37,703 nt of DNA, taken from NCBI GenBank assembly GCA_938045295.1, contig CALINO010000044.1, forward strand, positions 1 through 37,703, in the 5' to 3' direction. A program made the translations under genes and the position numbers. The notes under the pieces were generated by a model that ran no database searches, was not told the origin of the DNA, and worked only from the letters and a program-made list of their open reading frames with translations. How positions within the stretch are numbered: the first letter of the stretch is position 1; the number at the start of each line of letters is the position of its first letter. The stretch comes from an uncultured Arenicella sp. (GTDB lineage Bacteria > Pseudomonadota > Gammaproteobacteria > Arenicellales > Arenicellaceae). Positions 1 through 10,458 of the stretch are shown here, piece by piece.

Positions 1-1125
1 ACCGCAGATTACCGCCTAGGGCTGGGTTTAAATGAGCGGCGAGTATCATGGGTGGAGTTGGTGGAAGAAATTCCCAATCTGCCGAAAAAACTGGCCGCCT
101 TGGCCAATAATTTGACTGACTTTTCTGAAATACTAGAGCAAGCGGCGGTGGCCGGAGAAGCCTTGGCAAGGTGTCATGAGCGAGCCGTAGAGTTGGCGCA
201 AGAGTGTCAGCGAATGGCGGGCAACGATATGCTGAGCGATCAATCGAGTGATGTGGTTAGGTGGGTTGAAATTTCACGTAAAACTTTTCGCATTCATGAA
301 ACACCACTGCATATTGGCGATGAGCTCAGCCATTATTTTGGTAATAACCAGCAGGCACGTGTTTTCACCTCAGCCACACTATCGGTGGACGGCGATTTTC
401 AGCATTTTAAACAGTTGGCGGGGTTGGCCAACGAGTCTCGAGAAGAAACTTGGGACAGCCCATTTGATTATTTCAATCAGGCAGTACTGTATGTGCCCGA
501 AGGCATGCCCGCCCCTAAAGACGATGATTTTTCTCAGGCCTTGTTTGATGAAGTGTTGCCAATAGTCAGTGCCAGTGCGGGTGGGGTGTTTGTATTATTT
601 ACCAGCTTTCGAGTTATGCAGTTTTTTCGAGAGCAGTTGGAAGAGCACAGTGAGCAGAGCGGCGAGAAATTTACCTTGCTCATGCAGGGCGACACCAGTA
701 AGCGTGAGTTATTGAAAGAATTTGTGCAAAAAGACAACGCAATTTTATTGGGCACCATGAGCTTCTGGGAAGGCGTTGATGTGCCGGGTAATGCGTTGCG
801 CTGCGTGATCATTGATAAGTTGCCGTTTGAATCGCCGTTTGACCCGGTGATTAAAGCGCGTTTAAATGCCATGCAAGAAGCGGGCGATAACCCATTTATG
901 AGCTATCAAGTACCTAGAGCGGTTATTACCTTGCGCCAAGGTGCGGGCAGGTTAATCAGAAGCGCTGATGATAAAGGTGTATTAATGATTTGCGATGGTC
1001 GGCTGCGTACTACTCACTACGGGCGTGCGTTTTTAAACAGTCTGCCCAAGATGCGCCGCACCACAGACCGCGCTAAAATTTGCGCGTTTTTAGAACGCCT
1101 TTCGGCTAATGTGAGCCAACATTGA
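1..1125 (+). CDS. yoaA: ATP-dependent DNA helicase YoaA (DinG/XPD-like), 3' part
   Basis: C-terminal 374 residues of an XPD/DinG-type superfamily 2 helicase; the frame is open from base 1, so the start, Walker A and Fe-S region lie outside the window. Helicase motifs visible in order are TSATL (motif IV region), a GGVFVLFTSFRVM strand, GTMSFWEGVDVPG (motif V) and LRQGAGRLIR (motif VI, with the arginine finger). E. coli YoaA is about 636 residues, so a little over half is present. By family knowledge it unwinds DNA 5' to 3' and helps clear damaged replication forks. In E. coli yoaA also lies directly upstream of tsaB, as here, which favours YoaA over DinG. The GTG at 52 is not a real start. 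No clear terminator separates it from tsaB. Confidence 0.9.
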   Translation, partial: TADYRLGLGLNERRVSWVELVEEIPNLPKKLAALANNLTDFSEILEQAAVAGEALARCHERAVELAQECQRMAGNDMLSDQSSDVVRWVEISRKTFRIHETPLHIGDELSHYFGNNQQARVFTSATLSVDGDFQHFKQLAGLANESREETWDSPFDYFNQAVLYVPEGMPAPKDDDFSQALFDEVLPIVSASAGGVFVLFTSFRVMQFFREQLEEHSEQSGEKFTLLMQGDTSKRELLKEFVQKDNAILLGTMSFWEGVDVPGNALRCVIIDKLPFESPFDPVIKARLNAMQEAGDNPFMSYQVPRAVITLRQGAGRLIRSADDKGVLMICDGRLRTTHYGRAFLNSLPKMRRTTDRAKICAFLERLSANVSQH

Positions 1126-1152
1126 ACTATTTAAATTCACAGAGCTACCATC

Positions 1153-1914
1153 ATGCACGGTGACCTTCAGGGTAATCAAGCCACCATTTTGGCATTAGAA
1201 ACAGCAACCTCGACCTGCTCTGCAGCACTGTTGTGTAATGGGCGTGTGTCAGAACTGTCAGAAGTGGGTAACAATATTCATTCAAAGGTATTGTTGGCCA
1301 TGGTGAAAAGCCTGCTAGAGCAGGAAAATATAACCGCGCAGAACTTAGACGCTGTTGCGGTGGGGCAAGGCCCAGGCTCGTTCACTGGGTTGCGAATCGG
1401 CGTCGGAGTTGGTCAGGGCATTGCTTACGGCGCTAATTGCCCAATGGTGGAAGTTACCTCGCTGGATGCATTGGCCAATTCTATGTTGAGTAATTCTGAG
1501 TTGCCCAACTCAGTTGATGATGAGAGCCAGTATCAAGATAAAACCTTAATCGCCGGCATTGATGCGCGTATGGGGGAAGTGTATTGGGCTGAGTACTCAT
1601 ACAAAGCAAACGGGTATGCCCGCTGCAGTGATATTGCCTTAAGTTTACCGCAAGACATTAATAGTAATGCGGATGATTTGCTGTTGGTTGGTAATGCTTG
1701 GGGCGAGTATTGGCAAAGTTTGAATTCTGACTTGATAGAAAAATCGGTGTATCAAGAGCGTATTGCATCGCCGACAGCGGCCTCAGTGTTAGCTCTTGCT
1801 GAAAAAAAATACAATGCCGGTGAAACGGTCAGCTCGCTTGAATTCTCGCCGCTCTATGTTCGTAATGATGTGGCTAAAAAGTCAACCAAGCCGCTGCCCG
1901 GAAAACGGGTTTAG
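1153..1914 (+). CDS. tsaB: tRNA t6A37 threonylcarbamoyl-modification protein TsaB
   Basis: ASKHA-fold protein of 253 residues, slightly longer than E. coli TsaB (about 231). The N-terminus carries the family pattern ILALETATSTCSAAL, followed by the diagnostic GQGPGSFTGLRIGVGVGQG near residues 75-93. TsaB is a non-catalytic partner of TsaD and TsaE in making N6-threonylcarbamoyladenosine at position 37 of ANN-decoding tRNAs, in the cytoplasm. The ATG at 1153 adds about ten residues before the conserved core and has no strong Shine-Dalgarno sequence, but no better in-frame start is visible. It lies 27 bases after yoaA on the same strand, probably co-transcribed. A short C+G hairpin (about 1896-1910) at its 3' end is followed by only three T's, so it is at best a weak terminator. 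Confidence 0.93.
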   Translation: MHGDLQGNQATILALETATSTCSAALLCNGRVSELSEVGNNIHSKVLLAMVKSLLEQENITAQNLDAVAVGQGPGSFTGLRIGVGVGQGIAYGANCPMVEVTSLDALANSMLSNSELPNSVDDESQYQDKTLIAGIDARMGEVYWAEYSYKANGYARCSDIALSLPQDINSNADDLLLVGNAWGEYWQSLNSDLIEKSVYQERIASPTAASVLALAEKKYNAGETVSSLEFSPLYVRNDVAKKSTKPLPGKRV

Positions 1915-1927
1915 CCGCAGCAGAAGG

Positions 1928-2428
1928 TTAGCAACTTACTTCAAAGCCGGCTGAGTTGTATTCTTTGCCATCAATAAATAACCTGACTTCCCAGCTACCC
2001 AGAAACTCTTCTAACCCTGCCGCGGGGTTTAACCATTGCAGCATGCCCGCGCCTTTAGCACGAGACAGTTCCAGCCAAGCCCATAATTTGGTACTGGGCT
2101 TATCACGCACCCAAAAGTCATAAACAGTACGCTCGCGAGTAGTGCCTCTGGGCTCAAGCCACCTGAATTCAACTTGGTGCTTTCCTTTTTCAAAATGAGT
2201 CAGTTCCGTTATGGCGTAAATTTTATCTAAGCAATCAAAGCTCTCAGTTGCGTCATCTTTGGGAAAGCCATGCGTGTCAGAGAGCGCAAAGCGTAAACTG
2301 GTTTCTGGGTCGGCTTCGGCTTCACCTGCTGGTTGCGGTTCAGCTGAATAAACTAGTGTGGAAAACAATAAAGCCATCACTATAGTGATGGCTTTATCGG
2401 AAAAACGGGTCAATGTACGACCGTTCAT
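1928..2428 (-). CDS. exported protein of unknown function
   Basis: 166 residues with a Sec-type signal peptide: a basic N-terminus (MNGRTLTRF), a hydrophobic core (ITIVMALLFSTLV) and likely cleavage near YSA-EP at about residue 29. The mature part has an acidic linker and then a domain rich in alternating aromatic and charged residues with a closing pair of cysteines (one near residue 65, one at the C-terminal end). That pattern would suit a disulfide-stabilised beta-sandwich in the periplasm. I do not recognise the family. The start is 23 bases after the stop of the lipoprotein gene on the same strand, so the two are probably co-transcribed. It converges with tsaB with a 13-base gap. The signal-peptide codons contain a perfect 30-base palindrome (listed separately). 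Confidence 0.7.
   Translation of the reverse strand: MNGRTLTRFSDKAITIVMALLFSTLVYSAEPQPAGEAEADPETSLRFALSDTHGFPKDDATESFDCLDKIYAITELTHFEKGKHQVEFRWLEPRGTTRERTVYDFWVRDKPSTKLWAWLELSRAKGAGMLQWLNPAAGLEEFLGSWEVRLFIDGKEYNSAGFEVSC
2368..2397. repeat. perfect 30-base palindrome inside a coding region
   Basis: Each 15-base half (starting ATAAAGCCATC at 2368) is the exact reverse complement of the other, with no spacer. It lies in the codons for the hydrophobic core of the exported protein. As RNA it would form a strong near-loopless hairpin about 30 to 60 bases after the start codon. Function unknown. Confidence 0.8.
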
Positions 2429-2451
2429 AAGTGCCGTATCAATTGTTTAAA

Positions 2452-3069
2452 CTATGTGCGGTTTAAGTTCATAACACCGCTGCCAGTGCCATTGCTACAG
2501 CCGCCACCTGTTGAAACATAAGTGCCATTTAATAGATCGCCATTATTGCCAATATTAAATTGCATATCTAACGTTCCATTAACATCTTCAGAGGTAGTCA
2601 CTGCGGTTGATGTGCGACCGCCTCCAAGCTCTCGAACAACAGTACCTACTGTGCCACTGCTAGACTCTCTTACAGTTACGGATTCGGTAATAGTTTCTTC
2701 GGTTTCGTTACCCATTGCATCAGTAGTAACCTCAACTCTGGTAACTGTCGTGGTGGTAATAAAATTTTGTGTGGTCTGATCTGCTTCTAGGTCAAAATTA
2801 AAACCCGTGGTTGTTCCTTCTACAGTTGAATTGCGTAAGCAGTTTGGTCCGTTAGACGTGAATATAACATTGCCAGTAACATCGCCACTGTCCGACTCAG
2901 AAAGATTAAGCACAATATTGCCACTTTGAGTGCCCGGTGTATTTTGAAATGTGCCTTGGAAACGATTAGTAACACTGGCAGGAACTGGGGCTTCGCTGGA
3001 GCCGCTGCTGCAGCCAACCAGCGCCGTAGCAAATGCCGGAATTAAGAGGGCGATAGCTAGTTTGTTCAT
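2452..3069 (-). CDS. putative lipoprotein of unknown function
   Basis: 205 residues beginning MNKLAIALLIPAFATALVGCSSGSS: a type II signal peptide with lipobox LVGC, so lipid attachment is predicted at Cys20. Ser at +2 (no Asp) suggests sorting to the outer membrane. The mature protein is Thr/Ser/Gly/Asn-rich with repeated beta-strand-like stretches and a long Thr-Val/Glu run around residues 105-135. Two Cys pairs (about 77 and 191) could form a disulfide. It resembles many small proteobacterial lipoproteins of beta-rich fold, but no named family is recognised. It is the first gene of a two-gene minus-strand unit with the exported protein downstream. A promoter candidate overlaps an 18-base palindrome upstream. 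Confidence 0.75.
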   Translation of the reverse strand: MNKLAIALLIPAFATALVGCSSGSSEAPVPASVTNRFQGTFQNTPGTQSGNIVLNLSESDSGDVTGNVIFTSNGPNCLRNSTVEGTTTGFNFDLEADQTTQNFITTTTVTRVEVTTDAMGNETEETITESVTVRESSSGTVGTVVRELGGGRTSTAVTTSEDVNGTLDMQFNIGNNGDLLNGTYVSTGGGCSNGTGSGVMNLNRT

Positions 3070-3112
3070 AATATGCTTTCGGTTTTGGTTATATGTATTT
3101 GTTATTGAAGCA

Positions 3113-3144
3113 AATATATCCCATAAACTTGCTAACTAGCAAGT
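3113..3144 (-). promoter_or_regulatory. promoter and overlapping palindrome upstream of the lipoprotein gene
   Basis: On the minus strand, TTGCTA (3142-3137) and TATATT (3118-3113) are separated by 18 bases, a plausible sigma-70 promoter about 45 bases upstream of the ATG. The -35 lies inside an inverted repeat at 3127-3144, ACTTGCTA-AC-TAGCAAGT, with perfect 8-base arms. That is a typical placement for a repressor operator. Seen by eye; not tested. Confidence 0.4.
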
Positions 3145-3252
3145 CATAGAATGGCATTGTTCCTTTTTTCTGATTATTTTATATAAAACGCTGAATGTCG
3201 AATATTTTTCATGGTTTTGCGTGAAAATTAATACTTTTTGCAAATTGCCGTA

Positions 3253-4503
3253 TTATTGCTTTGATATGCGGGCTACGTGTACTGAGGTGTCTCGAGTCTG
3301 CACAATCTCCACCACATACTCGGCCACTTTAAAGCAGGTGGCGGCTTCAGGAATGTCTTCTAACTGTTCGGTAATTAAGCCGTTAATTGTTTTTGATTTG
3401 TTGGTGGGCAGCTCCCAATTTAATTTGCGATTGATGTCTCTTATATTAGTGCTGCCGCGTACTAAGAATGAGCCGTCTCGTTCTTCATCAATGTCGTCGT
3501 CCAGTGCTGGGGCAATACTGGTGAACTCGCCGACCACTTCTTCGAGTATGAGTTCCAGTGTTACCAGCCCTTTGATATCGCCGTATTCGTCCACCACAAT
3601 GCCGAAACGTCGGCGTCGGTCTTGCAAGTTAGTGAGAGCGTGGGTGACCGAAGTGTTTTCTGGTATGAAGTACGGTTCTCGAATCATGGCTAGCATGGTG
3701 TCTTTATTAAACTCGCCCATTTGCGATAAATAAAACATTTTTCGTATGTGGGCAATGCCAATGATGTTGTCTAGGCTGCCTTTAAATATCGGCACTCTGG
3801 TGTGATGCGAGGTGGCCAGTTGTTCAACCACGTCTTCCCAATCGTCGTCTAAGTCAATCGCTTCCATTTCGGCTCTGGGCACCATTACGTCTTCAACGGT
3901 GATTTTTTCCATTTCCAGAATGCGCAGTAACATGGACTGGTGAGAGGTGTTGAGTAAACCGGAAGATTCCGCCACCGCCGCACGCAGTTCTTCATTGCTA
4001 AGGGCGTCATTTTGTGCGGTCACTTTTACTCGAAACAACCTCAGTAGCCCGTTAGAGAAAAACTTCACTAGCCACACGGCGGGTGCTAACAGGTATTGAA
4101 GCCCAAGCAATACCCATGAAGCGGGGAAGGCAATCACTTCTGGGTACAGCGCGGCCAATGTTTTGGGCGCAACTTCAGCAAAAATCAGAACAACAAACAC
4201 CAATATCATGGGGGCGTAGGCCAAGCCAACATCACCAAATAAACGCAGGCCTATCACGGTTGCCAAAGTAGAGGCGGCAATATTGGCCACGTTATTACCG
4301 AACAATATGGTGCCTAATAAGCGGTCTGGCTCTGCAAGTAAGCGTAATACTAAACGCGCGCTACGATTGCCTTGTTCTGCACGTGTTTTGATGCGGTATC
4401 GATTGACGGCCATCATGGCCGTTTCTGAAGATGAGAAGAATGCCGACATTACAATCAGCAGTGCTAAAGCGAGGAACAGTACCCCTATTGGAACTTCGTT
4501 CAA
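3253..4503 (-). CDS. corB: CorB/YfjD-type CNNM membrane protein with CBS pair
   Basis: The domains in order are an N-terminal DUF21/CNNM transmembrane region with the family pattern MSAFFSSSETAMMAVNRYR, a CBS pair starting near VEDVMVPRAEMEAID, and a C-terminal CorC/HlyC domain (GLVTLELILEEVVGEF, then about 80 residues). Members act in Mg2+ (and Co2+) transport or efflux at the inner membrane. The proposed start is TTG at 4503 (416 residues), because its distance to the SSSET motif matches E. coli YfjD exactly. An in-frame GTG at 4566 would add 21 polar residues, and neither has a good Shine-Dalgarno. It is divergent from acnB. What is seen is the domain order; ion specificity is inferred from the family. 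Confidence 0.88.
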   Translation of the reverse strand: MNEVPIGVLFLALALLIVMSAFFSSSETAMMAVNRYRIKTRAEQGNRSARLVLRLLAEPDRLLGTILFGNNVANIAASTLATVIGLRLFGDVGLAYAPMILVFVVLIFAEVAPKTLAALYPEVIAFPASWVLLGLQYLLAPAVWLVKFFSNGLLRLFRVKVTAQNDALSNEELRAAVAESSGLLNTSHQSMLLRILEMEKITVEDVMVPRAEMEAIDLDDDWEDVVEQLATSHHTRVPIFKGSLDNIIGIAHIRKMFYLSQMGEFNKDTMLAMIREPYFIPENTSVTHALTNLQDRRRRFGIVVDEYGDIKGLVTLELILEEVVGEFTSIAPALDDDIDEERDGSFLVRGSTNIRDINRKLNWELPTNKSKTINGLITEQLEDIPEAATCFKVAEYVVEIVQTRDTSVHVARISKQ

Positions 4504-4566
4504 TGTATATTCACGGTTATGATAATGAAAATTGCCTTTTAAGCGGGCTAGTCGGCATTGTATCAC

Positions 4567-4595
4567 TTCAAGTTTGTTGCTGTGTATAGTAAAAT
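4567..4595 (+). promoter_or_regulatory. possible acnB promoter
   Basis: TTCAAG (4567-4572) and TAAAAT (4590-4595) are spaced by 17 bases, giving a predicted start near 4602 and a leader of about 150 bases before the acnB GTG. The -35 match is poor, so this is tentative. The rest of the 4504-4752 divergent region shows no other clear element. Confidence 0.28.
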
Positions 4596-4752
4596 CCGCG
4601 CCGATGATTTGAGGGTCATGTTTGAGACAAAGATGAGTTAGTTGACCAGCGGCACCTATGTTGGTTTACCCCTTGTTCATGGATTCTTTGCATGCATTGT
4701 CGTATCCATACCTCTCTTCTTAACGTATTTAACCTATCGCCGAGGACTTATT

Positions 4753-7341
4753 GTGTTAGAAGCCTACCGCGCGCACGTCGCTGAACGTGCAGAAATGGGC
4801 ATTGTGCCTAAACCCTTAGATGCAACTCAAGTTGCTGACCTTATTGAGTTGTTAAAGAACCCGCCGGCGGGAGAAGAAGAATTCTTAATGGAGTTATTCA
4901 CCGAGCGAGTGCCAGCCGGTGTTGACCAAGCCGCTTATGTGAAAGCCAGCTTTTTAGCCGCGATCACTACAGGCGAAGCATCATCGCCATTGATTTCAGA
5001 TGAACGTGCTACTGAAATCTTAGGCACCATGTTGGGTGGTTATAACATCCAGCCGCTGATCAGTGCTTTAGATAACCCCAAGCTGGCCGACGAAGCGGCC
5101 ACATCGTTGTCTCACACTTTGTTAATGTTTGACGCGTTTTATGATGTAAAAGAGAAAGCCGATGCAGGCAATGCACACGCCAAGCAAGTGATTCAATCTT
5201 GGGCCGATGCGCAGTGGTTTACCTCAAAAGACCCGTTGGCTGAAAAAATCACGGTTACCGTTTACATGGTGCCTGGTGAAACCAATACCGATGACTTGTC
5301 ACCCGCGCCAGACGCGTGGTCGCGCCCTGACATTCCATTGCATGCTTTAGCCATGTTGAAAATGCCGCGTGATGGTTTTGATGTTAACGGTGATCCGCTT
5401 GGTAAAATTGAAGAGTTAAAGAAAAAAGGCCACCCAGTGGCTTATGTGGGCGACGTTGTGGGCACCGGCTCATCACGTAAATCAGCCACTAACTCTGTGT
5501 TATGGACCATGGGTGACGACATTCCTCATATCCCTAACAAACGTGCTGGCGGTTACTGCTTTGGTAACAAAATTGCGCCAATTTTCTACAATACGATGGA
5601 AGATTCTGGTGCGTTACCGATTGAAATGGACGTGTCAAAAATGGAAATGGGCGACGTTATTGACGTCTACCCATACGAAGGTGTGGTTAAGCGTAACGGC
5701 ACTGACGAAGTTATTTCCACGTTTGAACTAAAAACAGACGTGCTGCTTGATGAAGTGCAAGCCGGCGGTCGTATTCCGTTGATTATTGGCCGCGCCTTAA
5801 CGGCTCGTGCTCGTGAGTCTCTGGGCTTGGACGCATCTGATTTGTTCCGTAAGCCAGAGCCAGTGAATGATTCTGGTAAAGGTTATACTTTGGCGCAGAA
5901 AATGGTGGGTAAAGCATGCGGTCTTGAAGGCGTACGCGCTGGCCAATATTGTGAACCAAAAATGACCACAGTAGGCTCTCAAGACACCACAGGCCCAATG
6001 ACGCGTGACGAATTAAAAGATTTGGCGTGTTTAGGATTTTCGGCCGATTTGGTAATGCAGTCTTTCTGTCACACAGCGGCGTACCCTAAGCCGGTGGACG
6101 TGACTACGCACGCTAACTTACCCGATTTTATTATGAATCGTGGCGGTGTTTCATTGAAACCAGGCGACGGTATTATTCACTCTTGGTTGAACCGTATGTT
6201 GATGCCCGACACGGTAGGTACCGGCGGTGACTCACATACACGCTTCCCATTAGGGATTTCATTCCCAGCGGGTTCGGGCTTGGTGGCGTTTGCGGCGGCA
6301 ACAGGCGTAATGCCACTTGATATGCCTGAATCTGTCTTGGTTCGTTTTACCGGCGAAATGCAGCCGGGCATCACCTTGCGTGATCTAGTGCATGCCATTC
6401 CTTATTTTGCAATTCAAAAAGGGTTGCTAACGGTAGAAAAAGAAGGCAAGAAAAACATTTTTTCTGGCCGCATTTTAGAAATCGAAGGTTTGCCTGACTT
6501 GAAAGTAGAGCAAGCATTTGAATTGGCCGATGCTTCAGCCGAGCGCTCTGCGGGCGGTTGTACTATTAAGTTGAATGAAGATTCCATTGCCGAATACATC
6601 ACCTCAAACATCACCATGTTGAAGTGGATGATTGCTGAAGGCTACGGTGATAAGCGCACTATTTCACGTCGTATTATCGAGATGGAAAAATGGCTGGAAA
6701 ACCCTGAGTTGATGGAAGCTGACGCGGATGCCGAGTACACCGAAGTGATCGAAATCAATATGAGCGACATTAACGAGCCGATTCTTTGCTGCCCGAATGA
6801 CCCTGACGACGCTAAAACATTGTCAGAAGTATTAAGCGGTGGTGAAGTGGGTATCGACGAAGTGTTTATCGGCTCATGCATGACTAATATTGGTCACTTC
6901 CGTGCAGCCGCGAAGCTATTCGATGAAATGGGAGAGCCAACGCCAACTCGTACGTGGATTGTGCCACCAACGAAGATGGACGAAGCCCAGCTAACCGCTG
7001 AAGGTCATTACGCCACTTTTGGTCGCGCTGGAGCTCGTACTGAAATGCCGGGTTGCTCTTTGTGCATGGGTAACCAAGCGCGCGTAGCTGCTAATTCAAC
7101 GGTTGTGTCAACGTCAACACGCAACTTCCCGAACCGCCTTGGCGATGGTGCGAATGTGTACTTAGCGTCGGCTGAACTAGCGGCGGTTGCGGCAGTAAAA
7201 GGTCGTTTGCCAAGCGTGACGGAGTATCTAGACATCGCGAAAAACATCGACACTGTTGCTGATGATATTTATAAGTATCTCAACTTTAATGAGTTACCGA
7301 AATATCAAAGCATCGCAGATCAAGTGGTGTTAGATGCTTAA
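4753..7341 (+). CDS. acnB: aconitate hydratase B
   Basis: Bifunctional aconitate hydratase / 2-methylisocitrate dehydratase of the TCA and methylcitrate cycles; cytoplasmic 4Fe-4S enzyme. The whole length matches AcnB: an N-terminal HEAT-like domain ([19 protein letters not shown]), the swivel domain, then the catalytic domains. The cluster cysteines are in [10 protein letters not shown] and in [19 protein letters not shown] and [14 protein letters not shown] are conserved. The start is GTG at 4753 ([12 protein letters not shown]): a GAGGA Shine-Dalgarno sits at 4742-4746, six bases upstream, and the resulting 862 residues fit E. coli AcnB (865). Reading the frame back to a TTG at 4642 adds a spurious hydrophobic N-terminus. 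AcnB of E. coli also binds its own mRNA when the cluster is lost; not testable here. Confidence 0.97.
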   Translation: MLEAYRAHVAERAEMGIVPKPLDATQVADLIELLKNPPAGEEEFLMELFTERVPAGVDQAAYVKASFLAAITTGEASSPLISDERATEILGTMLGGYNIQPLISALDNPKLADEAATSLSHTLLMFDAFYDVKEKADAGNAHAKQVIQSWADAQWFTSKDPLAEKITVTVYMVPGETNTDDLSPAPDAWSRPDIPLHALAMLKMPRDGFDVNGDPLGKIEELKKKGHPVAYVGDVVGTGSSRKSATNSVLWTMGDDIPHIPNKRAGGYCFGNKIAPIFYNTMEDSGALPIEMDVSKMEMGDVIDVYPYEGVVKRNGTDEVISTFELKTDVLLDEVQAGGRIPLIIGRALTARARESLGLDASDLFRKPEPVNDSGKGYTLAQKMVGKACGLEGVRAGQYCEPKMTTVGSQDTTGPMTRDELKDLACLGFSADLVMQSFCHTAAYPKPVDVTTHANLPDFIMNRGGVSLKPGDGIIHSWLNRMLMPDTVGTGGDSHTRFPLGISFPAGSGLVAFAAATGVMPLDMPESVLVRFTGEMQPGITLRDLVHAIPYFAIQKGLLTVEKEGKKNIFSGRILEIEGLPDLKVEQAFELADASAERSAGGCTIKLNEDSIAEYITSNITMLKWMIAEGYGDKRTISRRIIEMEKWLENPELMEADADAEYTEVIEINMSDINEPILCCPNDPDDAKTLSEVLSGGEVGIDEVFIGSCMTNIGHFRAAAKLFDEMGEPTPTRTWIVPPTKMDEAQLTAEGHYATFGRAGARTEMPGCSLCMGNQARVAANSTVVSTSTRNFPNRLGDGANVYLASAELAAVAAVKGRLPSVTEYLDIAKNIDTVADDIYKYLNFNELPKYQSIADQVVLDA

Positions 7342-7370
7342 ATTTAGCGCCAATTCGTTGCTTTAAATTA

Positions 7371-7409
7371 AAGGCCCTGGGTGTGGATTCACGCTCAGGG
7401 CCTTTTTTT
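7371..7409 (+). terminator. rho-independent terminator after acnB
   Basis: AAGGCCCTG pairs with CAGGGCCTT and the stem continues with five further pairs including two wobbles. The loop is GGATTC and a run of T's follows (7403-7409). It lies 30 bases after the acnB stop. Confidence 0.9.
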
Positions 7410-7482
7410 ATGCGCAAAAACCGTTTATCATGCAATACATTAGTTTTTGCTTGTAAGTTATTGTAAATAAATGAGAGTTGTT

Positions 7483-8571
<1,089 letters not shown>

Positions 8572-8574
8572 CGT

Positions 8575-10251
8575 TTAATGATGGCCATTCTTCGGTGCCC
8601 TATGATTGCGGTAGCCAAAGAATGGCCGTTCTATATAGCTGTAGGTAAGTAATGCTAATAGGTACGTGACTGCGAAGCTGCCGGCGCTGAACTGCCAGCT
8701 TCGTTCGCTGTAGTTGGCATCAGTGTTGCCTTCAGTGAAGCTCATGCGCTGGATTTCGGTGAAAATTTCCATGCCTAGACCGTGCAATAAGTAAAAGCTA
8801 AAGCCTATTACTCCGACGGACCTGAATAGCCAGTTGCCAATGATATGGCGGAAAAACGAATCCCTAGCTTTGATGGCCAAAAAGATAATGACGGCTGACA
8901 GTATGCATTTTACCCAAAATTGGCTTAGCCACCCCCAGATCCACGGGGCTGGTTTAATGGGGGCTGACCAAACTATGGTTGCCACCGTTATTGATAAGGC
9001 GGTGATGCCCCACAAGTTTGTGGATAGAGTGTGGGGTAATTTAAATGGTAAAATGGTCTTCTTGTCTTTGTCAGTGGTGATCTTGAATAGTTCTCCGTAC
9101 TCGATGTAGGCGGCTAACACACCGAATAGAAATGCATAGAGGTAGAATTCTCTATGAAACCGTCCATTGTAAAAGGGTTCCCAGCCATGCAATGTCTTGT
9201 ATGCCGCGAATGAACCTAAAGTTAAAATAATTACAGGCAATACTTTGTGAATGCGATTGCTCAGGCTAGTGATTAGCAGCACGATGGGAAGTAGCATATA
9301 GAATGCAAAAATTTGCGGCATTGGCCATAAGTGCCCGTCTCCTTGAAGAAATACTAGGTGGCGCAGCAGGGTTTGCAGTTCAATCGAAGCGCCAAAAATA
9401 ATAAACACGAATGCGTAATACATAGGAAGAATGCGGCGCAATCGCTTTACTAAGTATCGTTCAATATTAGCCAAGCTAAATATCTTCTTATTGTCCAGAA
9501 TAAATGGCTTGGAGAGTAAAAATCCGCTGATCACAAATAGTAGGGATAAGCCTATTTGAGCCGCCTCAAACCCAGGGGCTGTGTGGCTTAAGAGTACTAA
9601 AAGAGCGGCTAATCCACGAATGCCATTGATGACGTCAAACTCAGCGGTGCTGGATATTCTGTGGCCCAGCGACATATCTTGAAAGGCTGGGAGCATGTGA
9701 AAAGGGGTGCTTCTTAGTAATAGCAGTGAGCCTATAAAAAATAAGCCAGAAAGAAGGTAAGGGGCAATGCTGGTTGGGCGCCCAATGGTTTCGTTGGATG
9801 TGATTACTATTTGCTTTCCTTCATATTGCCGCGCGCTTTTTTCAGTGCTTTGGGGGGAGCTGAAAAATTGAGGTATTCGATCTTCTATAAAATAATACTC
9901 TTCAAGGTAAGGAAAGAATATTTTTATACGCGCTAAACTTATAAGGCCTTCGTCAGGATGTTTGAGTTCAATTTTTAAACGATTTACATGCTGATTTATG
10001 TAGCCAGTGCCAACTCTCTGGAGTTCATTGCTTCCTACAACATCAAACTCATCAAGGAGCTGTAATTGACCATTCTGTGAAAGATTGCTGATGCTAATTT
10101 GAGTATTGTTCGGGATGTAGCCCAACAGTTCTATTCGTTGTACGGTGAATAGTAATAGTTTGCTGACAAGCAAGAAGACCAAATAAGCGGTTATTGCGCT
10201 TATGCCAAAAACAAGGACATTTTTTCGAGTTATCGAGCTTACGCTGGGCAT
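8575..10251 (-). CDS. acyltransferase-3 family membrane protein (OafA/YrhL-like)
   Basis: 558 residues. The acyltransferase-3 core starts near residue 205 with FDVINGIRGLAALLVLLSH (proposed catalytic His223) and GLSLLFVISGFLL, followed by about nine further hydrophobic segments ending at FSFYLLHGLGMEIF and a basic C-terminus. The family transfers acyl (usually acetyl) groups onto surface glycans or peptidoglycan across the inner membrane. An odd feature is an N-terminal extension: one membrane segment (about 11-36), about 125 mostly polar residues predicted outside the cytoplasm, and a second segment (about 162-180) before the core. The acceptor cannot be inferred; no glycan cluster flanks it. 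The family call is firm, the substrate unknown. Confidence 0.87.
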   Translation of the reverse strand: MPSVSSITRKNVLVFGISAITAYLVFLLVSKLLLFTVQRIELLGYIPNNTQISISNLSQNGQLQLLDEFDVVGSNELQRVGTGYINQHVNRLKIELKHPDEGLISLARIKIFFPYLEEYYFIEDRIPQFFSSPQSTEKSARQYEGKQIVITSNETIGRPTSIAPYLLSGLFFIGSLLLLRSTPFHMLPAFQDMSLGHRISSTAEFDVINGIRGLAALLVLLSHTAPGFEAAQIGLSLLFVISGFLLSKPFILDNKKIFSLANIERYLVKRLRRILPMYYAFVFIIFGASIELQTLLRHLVFLQGDGHLWPMPQIFAFYMLLPIVLLITSLSNRIHKVLPVIILTLGSFAAYKTLHGWEPFYNGRFHREFYLYAFLFGVLAAYIEYGELFKITTDKDKKTILPFKLPHTLSTNLWGITALSITVATIVWSAPIKPAPWIWGWLSQFWVKCILSAVIIFLAIKARDSFFRHIIGNWLFRSVGVIGFSFYLLHGLGMEIFTEIQRMSFTEGNTDANYSERSWQFSAGSFAVTYLLALLTYSYIERPFFGYRNHRAPKNGHH

Positions 10252-10391
10252 TGGTGTGCGGTTGTGTCTGCTGCTTAGGAGAATTAGGCTGAGTTATATG
10301 TGAGCCGTTGCTTGATGTCTATAGTTTGGCAGCTTTTTTGTTTGATTAAGATCGATATGAGTGTTAATTAACAACTTGTCATAAATAAATC

Positions 10392-10403
10392 GAGCGTTCG
10401 CTC
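10392..10403. promoter_or_regulatory. candidate TetR operator GAGCGTTCGCTC
   Basis: A perfect inverted repeat GAGCG-TT-CGCTC lies about 20 bases upstream of a -10-like TAAAAT (10423-10428), so it would border or overlap the -35 region of the TetR gene at 10459. Its symmetry and position suit autorepression by a TetR dimer. Inference only. Confidence 0.4.
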
Positions 10404-10458
10404 TTTTTTTATGCTAATCTTGTAAAATACCTGTTGTATTAAATAGATAAAATTAGTT

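Noticed and set aside
1896-1910. terminator at the tsaB 3' end
   Set aside because: Only four G-C pairs and three T's; too weak to claim.
3221-3733. 170-codon plus-strand frame antisense to corB
   Set aside because: Ser/Thr/Arg-rich translation typical of an antisense shadow; corB on minus has full domain support.
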